A DNA stretch of 64,000 bases from Hymenobacter sp. 5317J-9 (GTDB lineage: Bacteria > Bacteroidota > Bacteroidia > Cytophagales > Hymenobacteraceae), in contig NZ_CP095050.1 in the NCBI RefSeq assembly GCF_022921075.1, positions 1,302,001-1,366,000 on the forward strand, in the 5' to 3' direction. A program made the position numbers and the translations under genes. Shown here piece after piece: positions 19,608-28,391 of the stretch (the stretch's first letter is position 1; every line of letters begins with the position of its first letter). The notes under the pieces are model-generated. The model had not been told where the DNA came from. It did no database searches and saw only the letters and a program-made list of their open reading frames with translations.

Positions 19608-21014
19608 ATGAATCAATACGACGTCACCGTCATCGGCTCCGGCCCGGGCGGCTATGTAGCGGCCATCCGTTGCGCCCAGCTCGGCCTCAAAACGGCCCTC
19701 ATCGAGAAATACCCCACCCTAGGCGGCACCTGCCTCAACGTGGGCTGCATCCCCAGCAAGGCCCTGCTCGATTCCTCCGAGCACTACCATAACGCCCACT
19801 CGGCCTTCGCCGACCACGGCATCGGCCTCGACAACCTGCGCGTCGACATGAACCGCATGATTGACCGCAAGGCTGGCGTGGTGAAGGCCAACGTCGACGG
19901 CATCGCCTACCTGATGAAGAAAAACAAAATCGACGTCCTCACCGGCGTCGGCTCGTTTGTCGACGCAACCCACATCAGCATCGCGCCCCGCGAGGGCGGC
20001 GAGGCCCAGCAGATTGAAACCAAAAACGTCATCATCGCCACCGGCTCCAAGCCCACGGTGCTGCCGTTCATTGCCCAGGACAAGGAGCGCATCATCACCA
20101 GCACCGAGGCCCTGAACATCCGCGAAGTGCCCAAGCACATGATTGTGATTGGCGGCGGCGTCATCGGCCTCGAAATGGCGTCGGTGTACGCCCGCCTCGG
20201 CGCCAAAGTGTCGGTGGTGGAGTTCATGGACAGCATCATCCCGACCATGGACCGCGGCCTGGGCAAGGAGCTGAAGCGCGTGCTGGGCAAAATCGGCATC
20301 GAATTCTTCTTCTCGCACAAGGTGACCGGCGCCACCCGCGACGGCGACAACGTGACCGTGACGGCCACCAACGCCAAGGGCGAGGAAGTGAAATTCGAAG
20401 GCGACTACTGCCTGGTGGCCGTGGGCCGCGTGCCCTACACCGCCGGCCTCAACCTGGAGGCTGCCGGCGTGCAGATGGAAGAGCGCGGCCGCATCAAGGT
20501 CGACGAGCACCTGCAAACCAACGTGCCCGGCATCTACGCCATCGGCGACGTCATTCGGGGCGCCATGCTGGCCCACAAGGCCGAGGAAGAAGGCGTGTTC
20601 GTGGCCGAAACCATCGTGGGCCAGAAGCCGCACATCAACTACCTGCTCATCCCCGGCGTGGTGTACACCTGGCCCGAAGTCGCCGGCGTGGGCTACACCG
20701 AGGAGCAGCTCAAGGAGCAAGGCAAGGCCTACAAAGTGGGCTCCTTCCCCTTCAAAGCCAGCGGCCGCGCCCGCGCCAGCGGCGACACCGACGGCTTCGT
20801 GAAGGTGCTGGCCGACAAAACCACCGACGAAATCCTGGGCGTGCACATGATTGGCCCGCGCATCGCCGACCTCATCGCCGAAGCCGTAACCGCCATGGAG
20901 TTCCGCGCCTCCGCCGAGGACGTGGCCCGAATGAGCCACTCGCACCCCACCTACGCCGAGGCCATGAAAGAAGCCTGCCTGGCGGCTACGGAGAACCGGG
21001 CCATTCATATGTAA
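19608..21014 (+). CDS. lpdA: Dihydrolipoyl dehydrogenase (E3)
   Basis: 468 aa flavoprotein that reoxidises the dihydrolipoyl group of E2 with NAD+. It has the FAD-binding GSGPGGYVAAIR, the redox disulfide in GGTCLNVGCIPSK (Cys42, Cys47), the NAD-binding VIGGGVIGLEMASVYARLGA and the active-site pair His446/Glu451 in SHSHPTYAEAMKE. Full length. It lies alone, 7.7 kb from sucAB, which fits an E3 shared with pyruvate and branched-chain complexes. A strong terminator follows. Confidence 0.97.
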   Translation: MNQYDVTVIGSGPGGYVAAIRCAQLGLKTALIEKYPTLGGTCLNVGCIPSKALLDSSEHYHNAHSAFADHGIGLDNLRVDMNRMIDRKAGVVKANVDGIAYLMKKNKIDVLTGVGSFVDATHISIAPREGGEAQQIETKNVIIATGSKPTVLPFIAQDKERIITSTEALNIREVPKHMIVIGGGVIGLEMASVYARLGAKVSVVEFMDSIIPTMDRGLGKELKRVLGKIGIEFFFSHKVTGATRDGDNVTVTATNAKGEEVKFEGDYCLVAVGRVPYTAGLNLEAAGVQMEERGRIKVDEHLQTNVPGIYAIGDVIRGAMLAHKAEEEGVFVAETIVGQKPHINYLLIPGVVYTWPEVAGVGYTEEQLKEQGKAYKVGSFPFKASGRARASGDTDGFVKVLADKTTDEILGVHMIGPRIADLIAEAVTAMEFRASAEDVARMSHSHPTYAEAMKEACLAATENRAIHM

Positions 21015-21031
21015 TTGTTGACGCCCTGCGG

Positions 21032-21082
21032 CAGAAACGGCAAGAGGCTGAAGCTACGGGAGCTTCAGCCTCTTGCTGTTTC
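21032..21082. terminator. Bidirectional terminator after lpdA
   Basis: A perfect 15-bp stem (21041-21055 with 21061-21075) around ACGGG, extended by imperfect pairing of AGAAACGG with TGTTTCT. It separates lpdA from the convergent gene ending at 21098. Confidence 0.88.
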
Positions 21083-21097
21083 TAGCAAAGTAGATTG

Positions 21098-21664
21098 CTA
21101 TGCCAAAAGCCAGAATCGCCAGTTTTCCCAATACCGGTTGTAATGTTTAGTAAAAGATTCGAATTGGGTTTCTACTGGTAAACCTAGCTTTTGGGCAGTT
21201 GAATTATAAGCGGTGCTGTCGGCAAAGGGTTGGTAGTGTCTTGCCGCTAAGTCATAGGTGAAGTATCGACCGTCATTCATTTTTGCACAGAGTATATCGT
21301 TGGAAACCTGGTAGGAAACAACCTCAGTAATTACATCCGATTGTTTAGTCATTGAAACAGGTTCAAAATAGGCCGTTCTACCATTCAACTCCTCCATTGC
21401 CAGGCCATGCCCTAAGGGAATCCGAGCGTAATCGCCCAAGCCGTGATTACCCCAAGGAGTGTTTGCAATTAAGCAGAGGGCCAGAGAAGCCGCTAATCCG
21501 GTTTGCCACCAAACCCGCTTGCCATTAGAAGTGAATTTTGCCAGCCCTGAATCTGGCGAGAACCTAGCCCACACGCTGATTAGAACGAGGAATAACGTGG
21601 CGTAAACCGACGCCTGTACCGCAACCTTAAACAGCGTAAAAATCAGCCCAAATACGTATTCCAT
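21098..21664 (-). CDS. Uncharacterised membrane protein, family paralogous to 27620-28174
   Basis: 188 aa. Two N-terminal hydrophobic helices (VFGLIFTLFKVAVQASVYAT and GLAASLALCLIAN) are followed by a soluble domain with the family core WGNHGLGDYARIPLGHGLAM, EELNGRTAYFEPV, a TYDLA motif and a C-terminal WRFWLLA. The same core and ending occur in the protein encoded at 27620-28174. No known family is recognised. Its DNA is clearly more AT-rich than its neighbours (many TTA and AAT codons), unlike the GC-rich paralogue, which suggests recent acquisition. Confidence 0.8.
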   Translation of the reverse strand: MEYVFGLIFTLFKVAVQASVYATLFLVLISVWARFSPDSGLAKFTSNGKRVWWQTGLAASLALCLIANTPWGNHGLGDYARIPLGHGLAMEELNGRTAYFEPVSMTKQSDVITEVVSYQVSNDILCAKMNDGRYFTYDLAARHYQPFADSTAYNSTAQKLGLPVETQFESFTKHYNRYWENWRFWLLA

Positions 21665-22045
21665 TAGGCAACTGTAGTGAAGGGCTTAGAAAGCAATGCC
21701 ACAGACGCAAATGTAGAGTCAGGCTAACCGCATCCGAACCACCAGCGGCTTCCGGATGCCCGCCAACCGGTTCCGGACTACAAACCTTTGCTTCCGGACG
21801 CTCGCCAATCGTTTCCGGACGCCTGCCAACCGCTTCCGGACCGCAAACCTTAGCATCCGGAGCCTCGCCAAACGCTTCCGGATGCCCGCCAACCGTTTCC
21901 GGACACTTGCCAGTCGTTTCGGGACCACAAACCTTCGTTCAGGACGACAAACCTTTCATCAGGACGATAAACCTTCGGCCCGGACCACAAACCTTCGGCC
22001 AGGACCACAAACCTCCGCACGATTTGATATGCTTACTTTTGAAGC
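21665..22045. other. Intergenic region carrying the minisatellite
   Basis: A 381-base gap between divergent genes, almost fully occupied by a tandem repeat (21729-22017). Frames read through the repeat give seven-residue periodic peptides on both strands and are not considered genes. Confidence 0.7.
21729..22017. repeat. Degenerate minisatellite with 21-bp then 20-bp units
   Basis: About fourteen head-to-tail units. From 21729 to 21917 the period is exactly 21 (conserved TTCCGGA at 21750, 21771, 21792, 21813, 21834, 21876, 21897). From 21918 to 22017 it changes to 20, with unit GGACCACAAACCTTCGGCCA. The two unit types share GGAC, and the ACAAACCTT block already occurs in some 21-bp units. 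It ends 28 bases before the AraC-family gene. Confidence 0.88.
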
Positions 22046-22930
22046 ATGTCGCCCCAGTCCCTCACGCCCGCTAACGCCCCCGTCGCCATGGGCAGCTTCA
22101 ACGTGTACGCCCGCGAGCAATTCATCAGCGACAAGGTGGCGTTTGGGCGGCGCGACTACTACAAGATTTCGCTGCTCACCGGCAGCAGCCGCTACAACTA
22201 CGCCACCCGCGGCGTGCTGATTGACCGGCCCGCGCTGGTGTTTTCCAACCCGCTAATTCCTTATTCCTGGGAGCCCGTTTCGGAAGAGCAGGGCGGCTAT
22301 CTGTGCATGTTCACCGAGGAGTTTCTCATCGTGAACGACCGGGCGGCCAGCCTGCAGGAGTCGCCGCTGTTCCGGCTGGGCTCCGACCCGGTGTACCTGG
22401 TAGACGAGACGCAATACGCCGACCTGAGCTACTTCTTCCGCAAGATGCTGCAGGAGATGAATTCGGGCTACGTGTACCAGCAGGAAGTCATCCGCAACTA
22501 CCTCAACCTGCTCATCCACGAGGCGCTGAAGCTGCAGCCGCAGGCTAGCTACTACCAGCACCCCAACGCCGCCACGCGCATCGCGGCCCTGTTTCAGGGG
22601 CTGCTGGAGCGGCAGTTTCCCATCGACTCGCCCGCCCACGGCCTGAAGCTGCGCACGCCTGGCGACTTTGCCCGCCAGCTCTCGGTGCACGTCAACCACC
22701 TCAACCGGGCCGTGCGCGACCTCACCGGCAAAACCACCTCCGTGCACATCGCCGAGCGCGTCGTGCGGGAGGCCCGCGCCCTGTTGCAGCACACCGACTG
22801 GAGCACCGCCGAAATCGCCTACAGCCTGGGTTTCGAGTATCCGACCTATTTCAACAACTTCTTCAAGAAGCAAACCGGCACCACGCCCTCGGCCCACCGG
22901 GCACTGGTGGGCCAGCGGCCGGTAGTTTGA
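22046..22930 (+). CDS. AraC family transcriptional regulator
   Basis: 294 aa. The N-terminal half is a cupin-like ligand-binding domain (ISLLTGSSRYNYATRGVLID). The C-terminal ~100 residues hold two helix-turn-helix motifs: LSVHVNHLNRAVRDLTGKTT and AEIAYSLGFEYPTYFNNFFK, with the signature KKQTGTTPSAHR. A TACTTTTG box at 22034-22041 ends four bases before the ATG at 22046; if that is the true -7 box, translation may start at the in-frame ATG at 22088 or on a leaderless message. The adjacent SDR gene is a natural candidate target. Confidence 0.9.
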   Translation: MSPQSLTPANAPVAMGSFNVYAREQFISDKVAFGRRDYYKISLLTGSSRYNYATRGVLIDRPALVFSNPLIPYSWEPVSEEQGGYLCMFTEEFLIVNDRAASLQESPLFRLGSDPVYLVDETQYADLSYFFRKMLQEMNSGYVYQQEVIRNYLNLLIHEALKLQPQASYYQHPNAATRIAALFQGLLERQFPIDSPAHGLKLRTPGDFARQLSVHVNHLNRAVRDLTGKTTSVHIAERVVREARALLQHTDWSTAEIAYSLGFEYPTYFNNFFKKQTGTTPSAHRALVGQRPVV

Positions 22931-23021
22931 ATTTCTTACTCTTTCGTTTGAATCCCGTTAGGGCGCCGCGGCGGGGGAGGGGATTTTTGTGCTGTTCTAC
23001 TAACCCAGTCAAAACCCTCTC

Positions 23022-23762
23022 ATGAAATACGCCCTCATCACCGGCGCTAATAAAAGCATCGGCTTCGAAACCGCCCGCCAGCTGCTCCAACACGGTTTTT
23101 ACGTGTACCTGGGCAGCCGCAATCTCGAAAACGGCCAGCAGGCCGTGGCCCGGCTGCACGCCGAAGGCCTCAGCCAGGTCGAGCCCGTGCAAATTGACGT
23201 CACCGACGCCGCCTCGGTAGCCGCTGCCCGGCAGTCCATCGGCCAGAAGACTTCCGGCCTCGACGTACTCATCAACAACGCCGGCATCAGCGGCGGCGGG
23301 GTGCCCCAAACCGCCATCGATACCAGCGTGGCCACGTTCAAGGAAGTGTACGACACCAACGTATTCGGCGTGGTGCAAACCACGCAGGCCTTCCTCGACC
23401 TGCTGCGCGCCGCGCCGGAGCCCCGCATTGTGAACGTGACTTCGGGCCTGGGCTCGGTGAGCCTGAACGCCGACCCCACCTGGAAATACTACGCCGTGAA
23501 GACGGCCGCCTACGGTTCCTCGAAGGCCGCGCTCAACATGTACACCATCGTGCTGGCTTACGAATTGCGCGATACCCCGTTCAAAGTAAACGCCGTAGAC
23601 CCCGGCTACACCGCCACCGATTTCAACCACCACAGCGGCCCCGGCACCGTGCCCGATGCGGCTGCCCGCGTGGTGAAAGCCGCCCTGTTGGCTTCGGACG
23701 GGCCCACCGGCCAGTTTTTCAGCGACGACAACGCGCCCGAAACGGGCATAAGCCCCTGGTAA
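23022..23762 (+). CDS. Short-chain dehydrogenase/reductase (carbonyl reductase-like)
   Basis: 246 aa. Classical SDR: the cofactor motif ITGANKSIGFETA at the N-terminus, the NNAG motif in VLINNAGISGGG, and the active-site Tyr and Lys in AAYGSSKAALN with the Ser in NVTSGLG. The long segment before the YxxxK motif (PTWKYYAVKTAAYG) is typical of carbonyl reductase-like members. Probably NADPH-dependent; substrate unknown. Co-directional with and 91 bases after the AraC regulator gene, so a regulator/target pair is plausible. Confidence 0.9.
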   Translation: MKYALITGANKSIGFETARQLLQHGFYVYLGSRNLENGQQAVARLHAEGLSQVEPVQIDVTDAASVAAARQSIGQKTSGLDVLINNAGISGGGVPQTAIDTSVATFKEVYDTNVFGVVQTTQAFLDLLRAAPEPRIVNVTSGLGSVSLNADPTWKYYAVKTAAYGSSKAALNMYTIVLAYELRDTPFKVNAVDPGYTATDFNHHSGPGTVPDAAARVVKAALLASDGPTGQFFSDDNAPETGISPW

Positions 23763-23778
23763 TTCTAGCTCAGAGCGC

Positions 23779-23828
23779 AACGAAAAGCGGCCGAAGCTTC
23801 TGTAGTTTCGGCCGCTTTTCGTTTTAGA
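23779..23828. terminator. Terminator after the SDR gene
   Basis: CGAAAAGCGGCCGAA (23781-23795) pairs with the sequence ending at 23821 and is followed by TTTT. It lies between the SDR gene and the convergent DUF805 remnant. Confidence 0.88.
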
Positions 23829-23839
23829 AAAGGCAGTGC

Positions 23840-24205
23840 TTAGAACGCTAGGACGCGGCCTTTGGGGTCTTCGCCGTATTGGTTTGGGCCGGGCGTACCT
23901 TCGGTGCAGGCCAGCACCAGCAGCCAGATAGCGCCCACCAGCGGCACGAAAACAATGAGTGTGAACCAGCCGCTCTTGCCCACGTCGTGCAGCCGCCTAA
24001 CGCCCACGGCCAGGCCCGGGATGAACAAGGCCACGGCCAGTAGTCCGGAGATGGCGCCGCCGTTTGCGCCCGTGAGTGCGTAGTCGGCCACGGCGGCCAC
24101 AATCGAGAAAAGGAAGTTGAACTAGACGAACATCCAGTATTCTTTGCGGCGGGAGCGGCCGGTGAACACGGCGTATTTTTTTAAAGCGAGTAAGAAGTAG
24201 TCCAT
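23840..24205 (-). pseudogene. DUF805 family membrane protein, interrupted by an in-frame amber codon
   Basis: From the ATG at 24205 the frame reads MDYFLLALKKYAVFTGRSRR-KEYWMFV, then TAG (24122-24124), then FNFLFSIVAAVADYALTG and on to a stop at 23840. The two parts together make a normal 121-residue DUF805 protein: the RRKEYWMF opening, hydrophobic helices and the family motif VRRLHDVGKSGW. The amber codon sits where relatives have a hydrophobic residue, so a single base change explains it. It may be a true pseudogene or a sequencing error. DUF805 proteins are small inner-membrane proteins of unknown role. Confidence 0.85.
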
Positions 24206-24395
24206 TGGCAATCTGGGGTAGCAAATCCTACTCGTAAGGCTTTTCGGTAACGCCCCGTTTTTTTGCGTGGGTTCTGGGCTCCACTGCCTCAACCGGCCGA
24301 GGCGCCGGTTGAATGCCGGAGAAAAGTACGCAACCGAATTCAGTTCGCAATATTGTGTCCCGTCGTTATCACGATTTGTTAACCAGCCCGGCCCC

Positions 24396-24983
24396 ATGTC
24401 CCGCACCGATGCCTTCGCCCAAACCCAGCCCGCTAGCCGCGCCGCGTGGCGGCAGTGGCTGGCCGATAACCACGCCAGCGCCCCCGGCGTGTGGCTGGTG
24501 TACTGCAAAAAAGCCAGTGGCCTGCCCAGCCTGAGCTACGCCGAAGCCGTGGAGGAAGCCCTGTGCTTCGGCTGGATAGACTCGCACCCGCGCAAGCTCG
24601 ACGCCGACCGCACGCAGCTGCTCTTCACCCCGCGCAAGCCCCGCAGTGGCTGGAGCAAGGTAAACAAAGAGCGGCTGCAGCGGCTCGAAGCTGCCGGCCA
24701 GCTCATGCCCGCCGGCCTCGCCGCCATTGCCCGTGCCCGACAGAACGGCGCCTGGGAAAGCCTCGATGCTGCCGAAGCCGGCGATGTGCCGGAGGACCTG
24801 GCCGCCGCCCTGGCCTCTGATGCGGCCGCGGCCCGGCATTTCGCCGGCTTCGCGCCCTCGGCCCGCAAAGCCATTCTCACCTGGGTGCTGAGCGCCAAGC
24901 AGCCCGAAACGCGCGCCCGCCGCGTGGCCGAAACCGTGCGGCTGGCCGCCTTGGGCAAGCGGGCGAATATGGACCGGGAGTAG
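24396..24983 (+). CDS. YdeI/OmdA-like family protein
   Basis: 195 aa from the ATG at 24396. Recognisable motifs are the opening WRQWLADNHASAPGVWLVYC, the family signature LSYAEAVEEALCFGWIDSHP, FTPRKPRSGWSKVNKERLQR, and the C-terminal helical segment HFAGFAPSARKAILTWVLSA followed by KQPETRARRVAETV. This matches the YdeI/OmpD-associated (bacteriocin-protection) family. Cytoplasmic, no signal peptide. Its biochemical role is not established. Followed by palindrome element C. Confidence 0.85.
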   Translation: MSRTDAFAQTQPASRAAWRQWLADNHASAPGVWLVYCKKASGLPSLSYAEAVEEALCFGWIDSHPRKLDADRTQLLFTPRKPRSGWSKVNKERLQRLEAAGQLMPAGLAAIARARQNGAWESLDAAEAGDVPEDLAAALASDAAAARHFAGFAPSARKAILTWVLSAKQPETRARRVAETVRLAALGKRANMDRE

Positions 24984-25004
24984 GGCAGAAGATTGAGGCA
25001 GAAC

Positions 25005-25110
25005 GTCCTGCCGAGCGCCGCCGAGGCATCTCGCGTGGGATGGTAATCAAAAACGTCAGACGATTGGTTTACTGCTGCACGCGAGATGCCTCGGCGGCGC
25101 TCGGCAGGAC
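25005..25110. repeat. Dispersed palindromic repeat, element C
   Basis: Inverted repeat whose left arm starts GTCCTGCCGAGCGCCGCCGA (25005) and whose right arm ends TCGGCAGGAC (25110); the arms are about 30 bases with a 43-base centre. It differs from elements B and D at several positions, but the changes occur in both arms so that pairing is kept. It lies between the YdeI-like gene and the DACNV gene. Confidence 0.87.
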
Positions 25111-25186
25111 GACTTTTAGCTTCCCGGCGTTCCTTTGGCTTCCTTTTCCCCCGCCGCACCCGCTTCCCTTGCCGCTCCCGTCCCTC

Positions 25187-26319
25187 ATGCTTTCCGAACC
25201 CACCTACCTCACGGCGCGCATGGCCGCGCCCATGATTGAAGCCCACTTTGCCCGGCACCACGCCGCCAGTCTGGAAGATGCCGACCGGCTGGCCGCGCCG
25301 CCCGAGGCGCAATGGGTAGAGGCCGTGATTGACGTGGCTTTTTGGGCCAGCCTGCGCCGCGAGGAAGGCCACCCGCCCCGCATTTCGCTGGCTTTGCTGC
25401 CGCCCGAGCAAATTCGGCGGCCGCTGCTGTTTGGCCACAAGCGCCGCCTCACGCCCTACAACCTGCTCAAGCTGGCCCCGGCCGTGGAGCAGCCCGGCAT
25501 TCACCTCGGGGTGTGGCATGATGCCGATGGCCTCTACATCTGGGGCACGGCCAACACCATTCCGTCGCTCTGCTTCGTGCTCGAAGTAGTGGAGCCGGGC
25601 CTGCTGGTGGTGAAGCACCGCCGCCTGGGCGGCTTCGGCAAGTACGTGAACGTGGCCGTGCTGCGCGGCGACCACCTGCAGCTGGTGGATGAAGAGCACG
25701 GCGGCCTGGCCGATTGCCCCGCCCTGCGCGCCTTTCTGCCCGGCCGCAGCCTGCCCTCAGCCGGTTCCGGCGAGGTCGACAACGTGCTGCTGGAGCTGGC
25801 TGCTACCATGCGCGCCCACGGCCGCGGCGGCCTGGTGCTGGTGGTGCCCCCCGGCTCCGACAAGTGGCAGGAATCGGTGGTGCACCCGCTTTCGTACCCG
25901 GTGGCGCCGGCCTACAAGGGCATCACGCTGCGGCGCCGGCCGGGGCAGTCGCGCCGCCGCCGGCAAGACCAGCTGCACCGTAGCATCGGCGTGGTGGGCG
26001 GCTTCACGGCCGTGGACGGGGCCACCGTCATCACCCAAGACTACCACCTGCTGGCCTTCGGGCCAAGGTGACGCGCGCCGCCAGCAGCACGCCCGTGGAG
26101 ATGATGACCCTCACCGAGCCCGTGGTGGGCAGCGAGCCCCGGCAGTTGCACCCGGCCCAGAACGGCGGCACCCGCCACCTGGCCGCGGCCCAGTTTGTGC
26201 ACGACCAGCACGACGCCATTGCGCTGGTGGCTTCCATGGACGGCTTTTTTACGGTCTTCGCCTGGTCGGAAGATTTGCAGCAGGTGCACGCTCACCGCAT
26301 CGATGTGCTGCTGCTTTGA
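25187..26319 (+). pseudogene. DACNV-type (DisA-like) sensor domain protein, frameshifted
   Basis: The first part (25187-26071, 294 codons) ends abruptly after QDYHLLAFGPR. The next frame continues with KVTRAASSTPVEMMTLTEPV and GGTRHLAAAQFVHDQHDAIA, then LVASMDGFFTVFAWSEDL, to the stop at 26319. The second part holds the GTRH.AA and SxDG motifs of the diadenylate-cyclase-like nucleotide-binding fold, so the two parts belong together as a ~377-residue protein. Losing one G in the GGG at 26060-26062 would explain the break. The DACNV name refers to a predicted sensor family related to DisA_N; its ligand is unproven. Pseudogene or sequencing error. Confidence 0.75.
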
Positions 26320-26397
26320 GGCAGCACAGGCGAGCTGCATCCGGCGCTTTTGTGGTTAGCTTCGCTGCCTGATTTCACGCCCGAGCTCTACTGTCCG

Positions 26398-27606
26398 ATG
26401 CCTTTTTCTACACGCCGCTACGCTCTTTCTGTATTGATGCTGTTGGCTGCGCGCCAGGGATTTAGCCAGGCCGCCGCTCCGGCCGCGCTGGCGCAGGCTG
26501 CTAAGCTGGAAGCCGAAAAGAAATACGAATCGGCCTACCAGGTGCTCGACAAAGCGGACCCCAAAAACCAGCAGCCCGCCGTGGTGCTGCAAAAGGAAAA
26601 GCTCCTGCTCAGCTATTACCTCATTGCCCTCAACTTTCAGGGCTTCGGGCTGAAGGACCTGGCCGCCGGCGAAACCGTGGAGCGCCTGCGCGGCAAGGAG
26701 GGCAACTACAGCATGCACCTGCTCGACATTCCGCAGACGCTGACGCGGCTGCAGAAACAGTTTCCGCAGGATTACCGCCTCAGCCAGGGCCTGGGCGACT
26801 ATTATTACCGCGCCACGCTCTGCCACTGCGGCGAGCAGGACAAGACCGAAGCGCAGCTGCTGGATTTGGTGATTGAGCACTACGGCCGGGCCCATGCGCA
26901 CCAGCTGGGCGATTTCATGACGTATTATGCCGTGGGCTACGGCCACCTCGCGCAGGGCCGGGCCCAGCCCAGCGTGGCCCCGTTTGAAAAGTCCATTGCC
27001 CTCAATCCGCAATACCCCGACGCGCCCTATAACCTGGCGTATGCCCTGCTGCAGCTGAAAAAGCCGGCCGAAGCCATTCCCTACGCCCAAACCTCGCTCC
27101 GGCTCTACACCGACCCCGCCCTGAAGGCCGACGCCGCCCGCATGCTCGGCGAACTCTACCAGCAGCAACAGCAGCCCGCCGAGGCCAAAAAGGCGCTGCT
27201 GCAAAGCCTGGACCTGCAACCCCAGCACTACGCCACGGTGCGCAGCCTGCTGGAGCTCGCCGTGACCACGCACGCGGCCGACGCCACCGCCTGGGCCACC
27301 CGCCTCTACCGCCTCAATCCGGCCGACGACCAGATGTTTTCCGACATCATGGACATCTACCAGGCCCAAAACCAGTGGGCCGAAGCGGAAGCGTTTTTCA
27401 GCAGCCAGCTGCCCGCAGCGCCGAAAACGCCCGCGGCGCAGGGCCTGCTGCACATGTACCTGGCCATCCTCAACATGCAGCTCAAGCGCCCGCAGGTGGC
27501 CCGCCCGCATTTTCTGGCTGCCCAAACCCAGCTGAAAAAAGTGGCCAAGCCCGACAACCCGCTGTTTCAGATGATTGAAAAAGGGCTGGCCGAGAGCAAG
27601 CCCTAG
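26398..27606 (+). CDS. Exported tetratricopeptide repeat protein
   Basis: 402 aa from the ATG at 26398, which starts a signal peptide (RYALSVLMLLAARQGFSQA). The remainder is helical with TPR-like units, for example VAPFEKSIALNPQYPDAPYN, ALLQLKKPAEAIPYAQTSLR, QQQPAEAKKALLQSLDLQPQ and MYLAILNMQLKRPQVARPHF. TPRs act as protein-binding scaffolds, here probably in the periplasm. A TLCHCGEQDKTEA motif has two nearby cysteines. No neighbouring gene gives a partner. It converges on the membrane protein gene ending at 27620. Confidence 0.85.
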   Translation: MPFSTRRYALSVLMLLAARQGFSQAAAPAALAQAAKLEAEKKYESAYQVLDKADPKNQQPAVVLQKEKLLLSYYLIALNFQGFGLKDLAAGETVERLRGKEGNYSMHLLDIPQTLTRLQKQFPQDYRLSQGLGDYYYRATLCHCGEQDKTEAQLLDLVIEHYGRAHAHQLGDFMTYYAVGYGHLAQGRAQPSVAPFEKSIALNPQYPDAPYNLAYALLQLKKPAEAIPYAQTSLRLYTDPALKADAARMLGELYQQQQQPAEAKKALLQSLDLQPQHYATVRSLLELAVTTHAADATAWATRLYRLNPADDQMFSDIMDIYQAQNQWAEAEAFFSSQLPAAPKTPAAQGLLHMYLAILNMQLKRPQVARPHFLAAQTQLKKVAKPDNPLFQMIEKGLAESKP

Positions 27607-27619
27607 CCGCAGCTTTGCC

Positions 27620-28174
27620 TCAAGCCAGCAGCCAAAAGCGCCAGCCGCCCCAGTACTGCGCGTAGTGCGCAGAAAACGGCCGTAACTGGCGGCTGAGCGG
27701 CAGCTGATGCCCCGCGGCGTAGGCATTGTAAACCGTGCTGTCGGGAAAGGTTTGGCGAAGGTTCGAGCCGAGGTCGTAGGTATAGAACAGGTTGTCGTCG
27801 GCTTGGGCGCAGAGCACGTCGTCGGCCAGTTGATAGGCCACAACTTCGGATTGGTCGATGGCGCGGACAGGCTCGAAGTAGGCCATGGTGCCGTTGATTT
27901 CTTCCATGGCCTCGCCGTGGCCCAGTGGGATGCGGGCGTAGTCGCCCAGGCCGTGGTTGCCCCAATACGTGAGCGAATACAGGAACAAGCCCACCGAAAT
28001 CAGAAACCCGTAGCGCCACCAAAACCGCTTGGGCCGAGTGCTGGCCCGGGCAAACGGGCTGGCAGGGTCCACCGTGCGCACAAACCTGGCCACTTGCAGC
28101 AGCAAGGCGGCGTAGACCGAGGCCAGCACCGAAATTTTAACTACCGTGAAAACGAGGTGAACGAGAACTTCCAC
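27620..28174 (-). CDS. Uncharacterised membrane protein, family paralogous to 21098-21664
   Basis: 184 aa. It aligns end to end with the protein at 21098-21664: two N-terminal hydrophobic helices (LVHLVFTVVKISVLASVYAA and GFLISVGLFLYSL), the shared core YWGNHGLGDYARIPLGHGEA, EEINGTMAYFEPV, YTYDLG, FPDSTVYNAYAAG and the C-terminal WGGWRFWLLA. It is GC-rich like the surroundings, in contrast to its paralogue. No known family recognised. Conserved Gly/Asp/His residues in the core are candidates for a functional site. Confidence 0.8.
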   Translation of the reverse strand: MEVLVHLVFTVVKISVLASVYAALLLQVARFVRTVDPASPFARASTRPKRFWWRYGFLISVGLFLYSLTYWGNHGLGDYARIPLGHGEAMEEINGTMAYFEPVRAIDQSEVVAYQLADDVLCAQADDNLFYTYDLGSNLRQTFPDSTVYNAYAAGHQLPLSRQLRPFSAHYAQYWGGWRFWLLA

Positions 28175-28391
28175 GCGAAGGCAATGAATTATGGAGCAGC
28201 AACGGCACTCGCCAGACCAGATAAGCCAACTGCCAACTGCCGGCGGCGCAAATAAATCGGAAACATTACGGGCCCTGCTTGCGAATACACTAATTCGCCG
28301 GCCGCGTCCCAGCCCCCGGTGTTGCGTTTACTACGCCATGGCTTTCCCACTGCAGTTTTTTCTGGAAACCGTTGTTTTACCGAACCTTCTC

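Noticed and set aside
21729..22017. CRISPR array
   Set aside because: Units are head to tail with no unique spacers, units are too short, and no cas genes are near.
21719..22220. Open frames through the minisatellite giving seven-residue repeat peptides
   Set aside because: The period comes from the 21-bp DNA unit, both strands give such peptides, and the plus-strand one runs into the AraC gene in the wrong frame.
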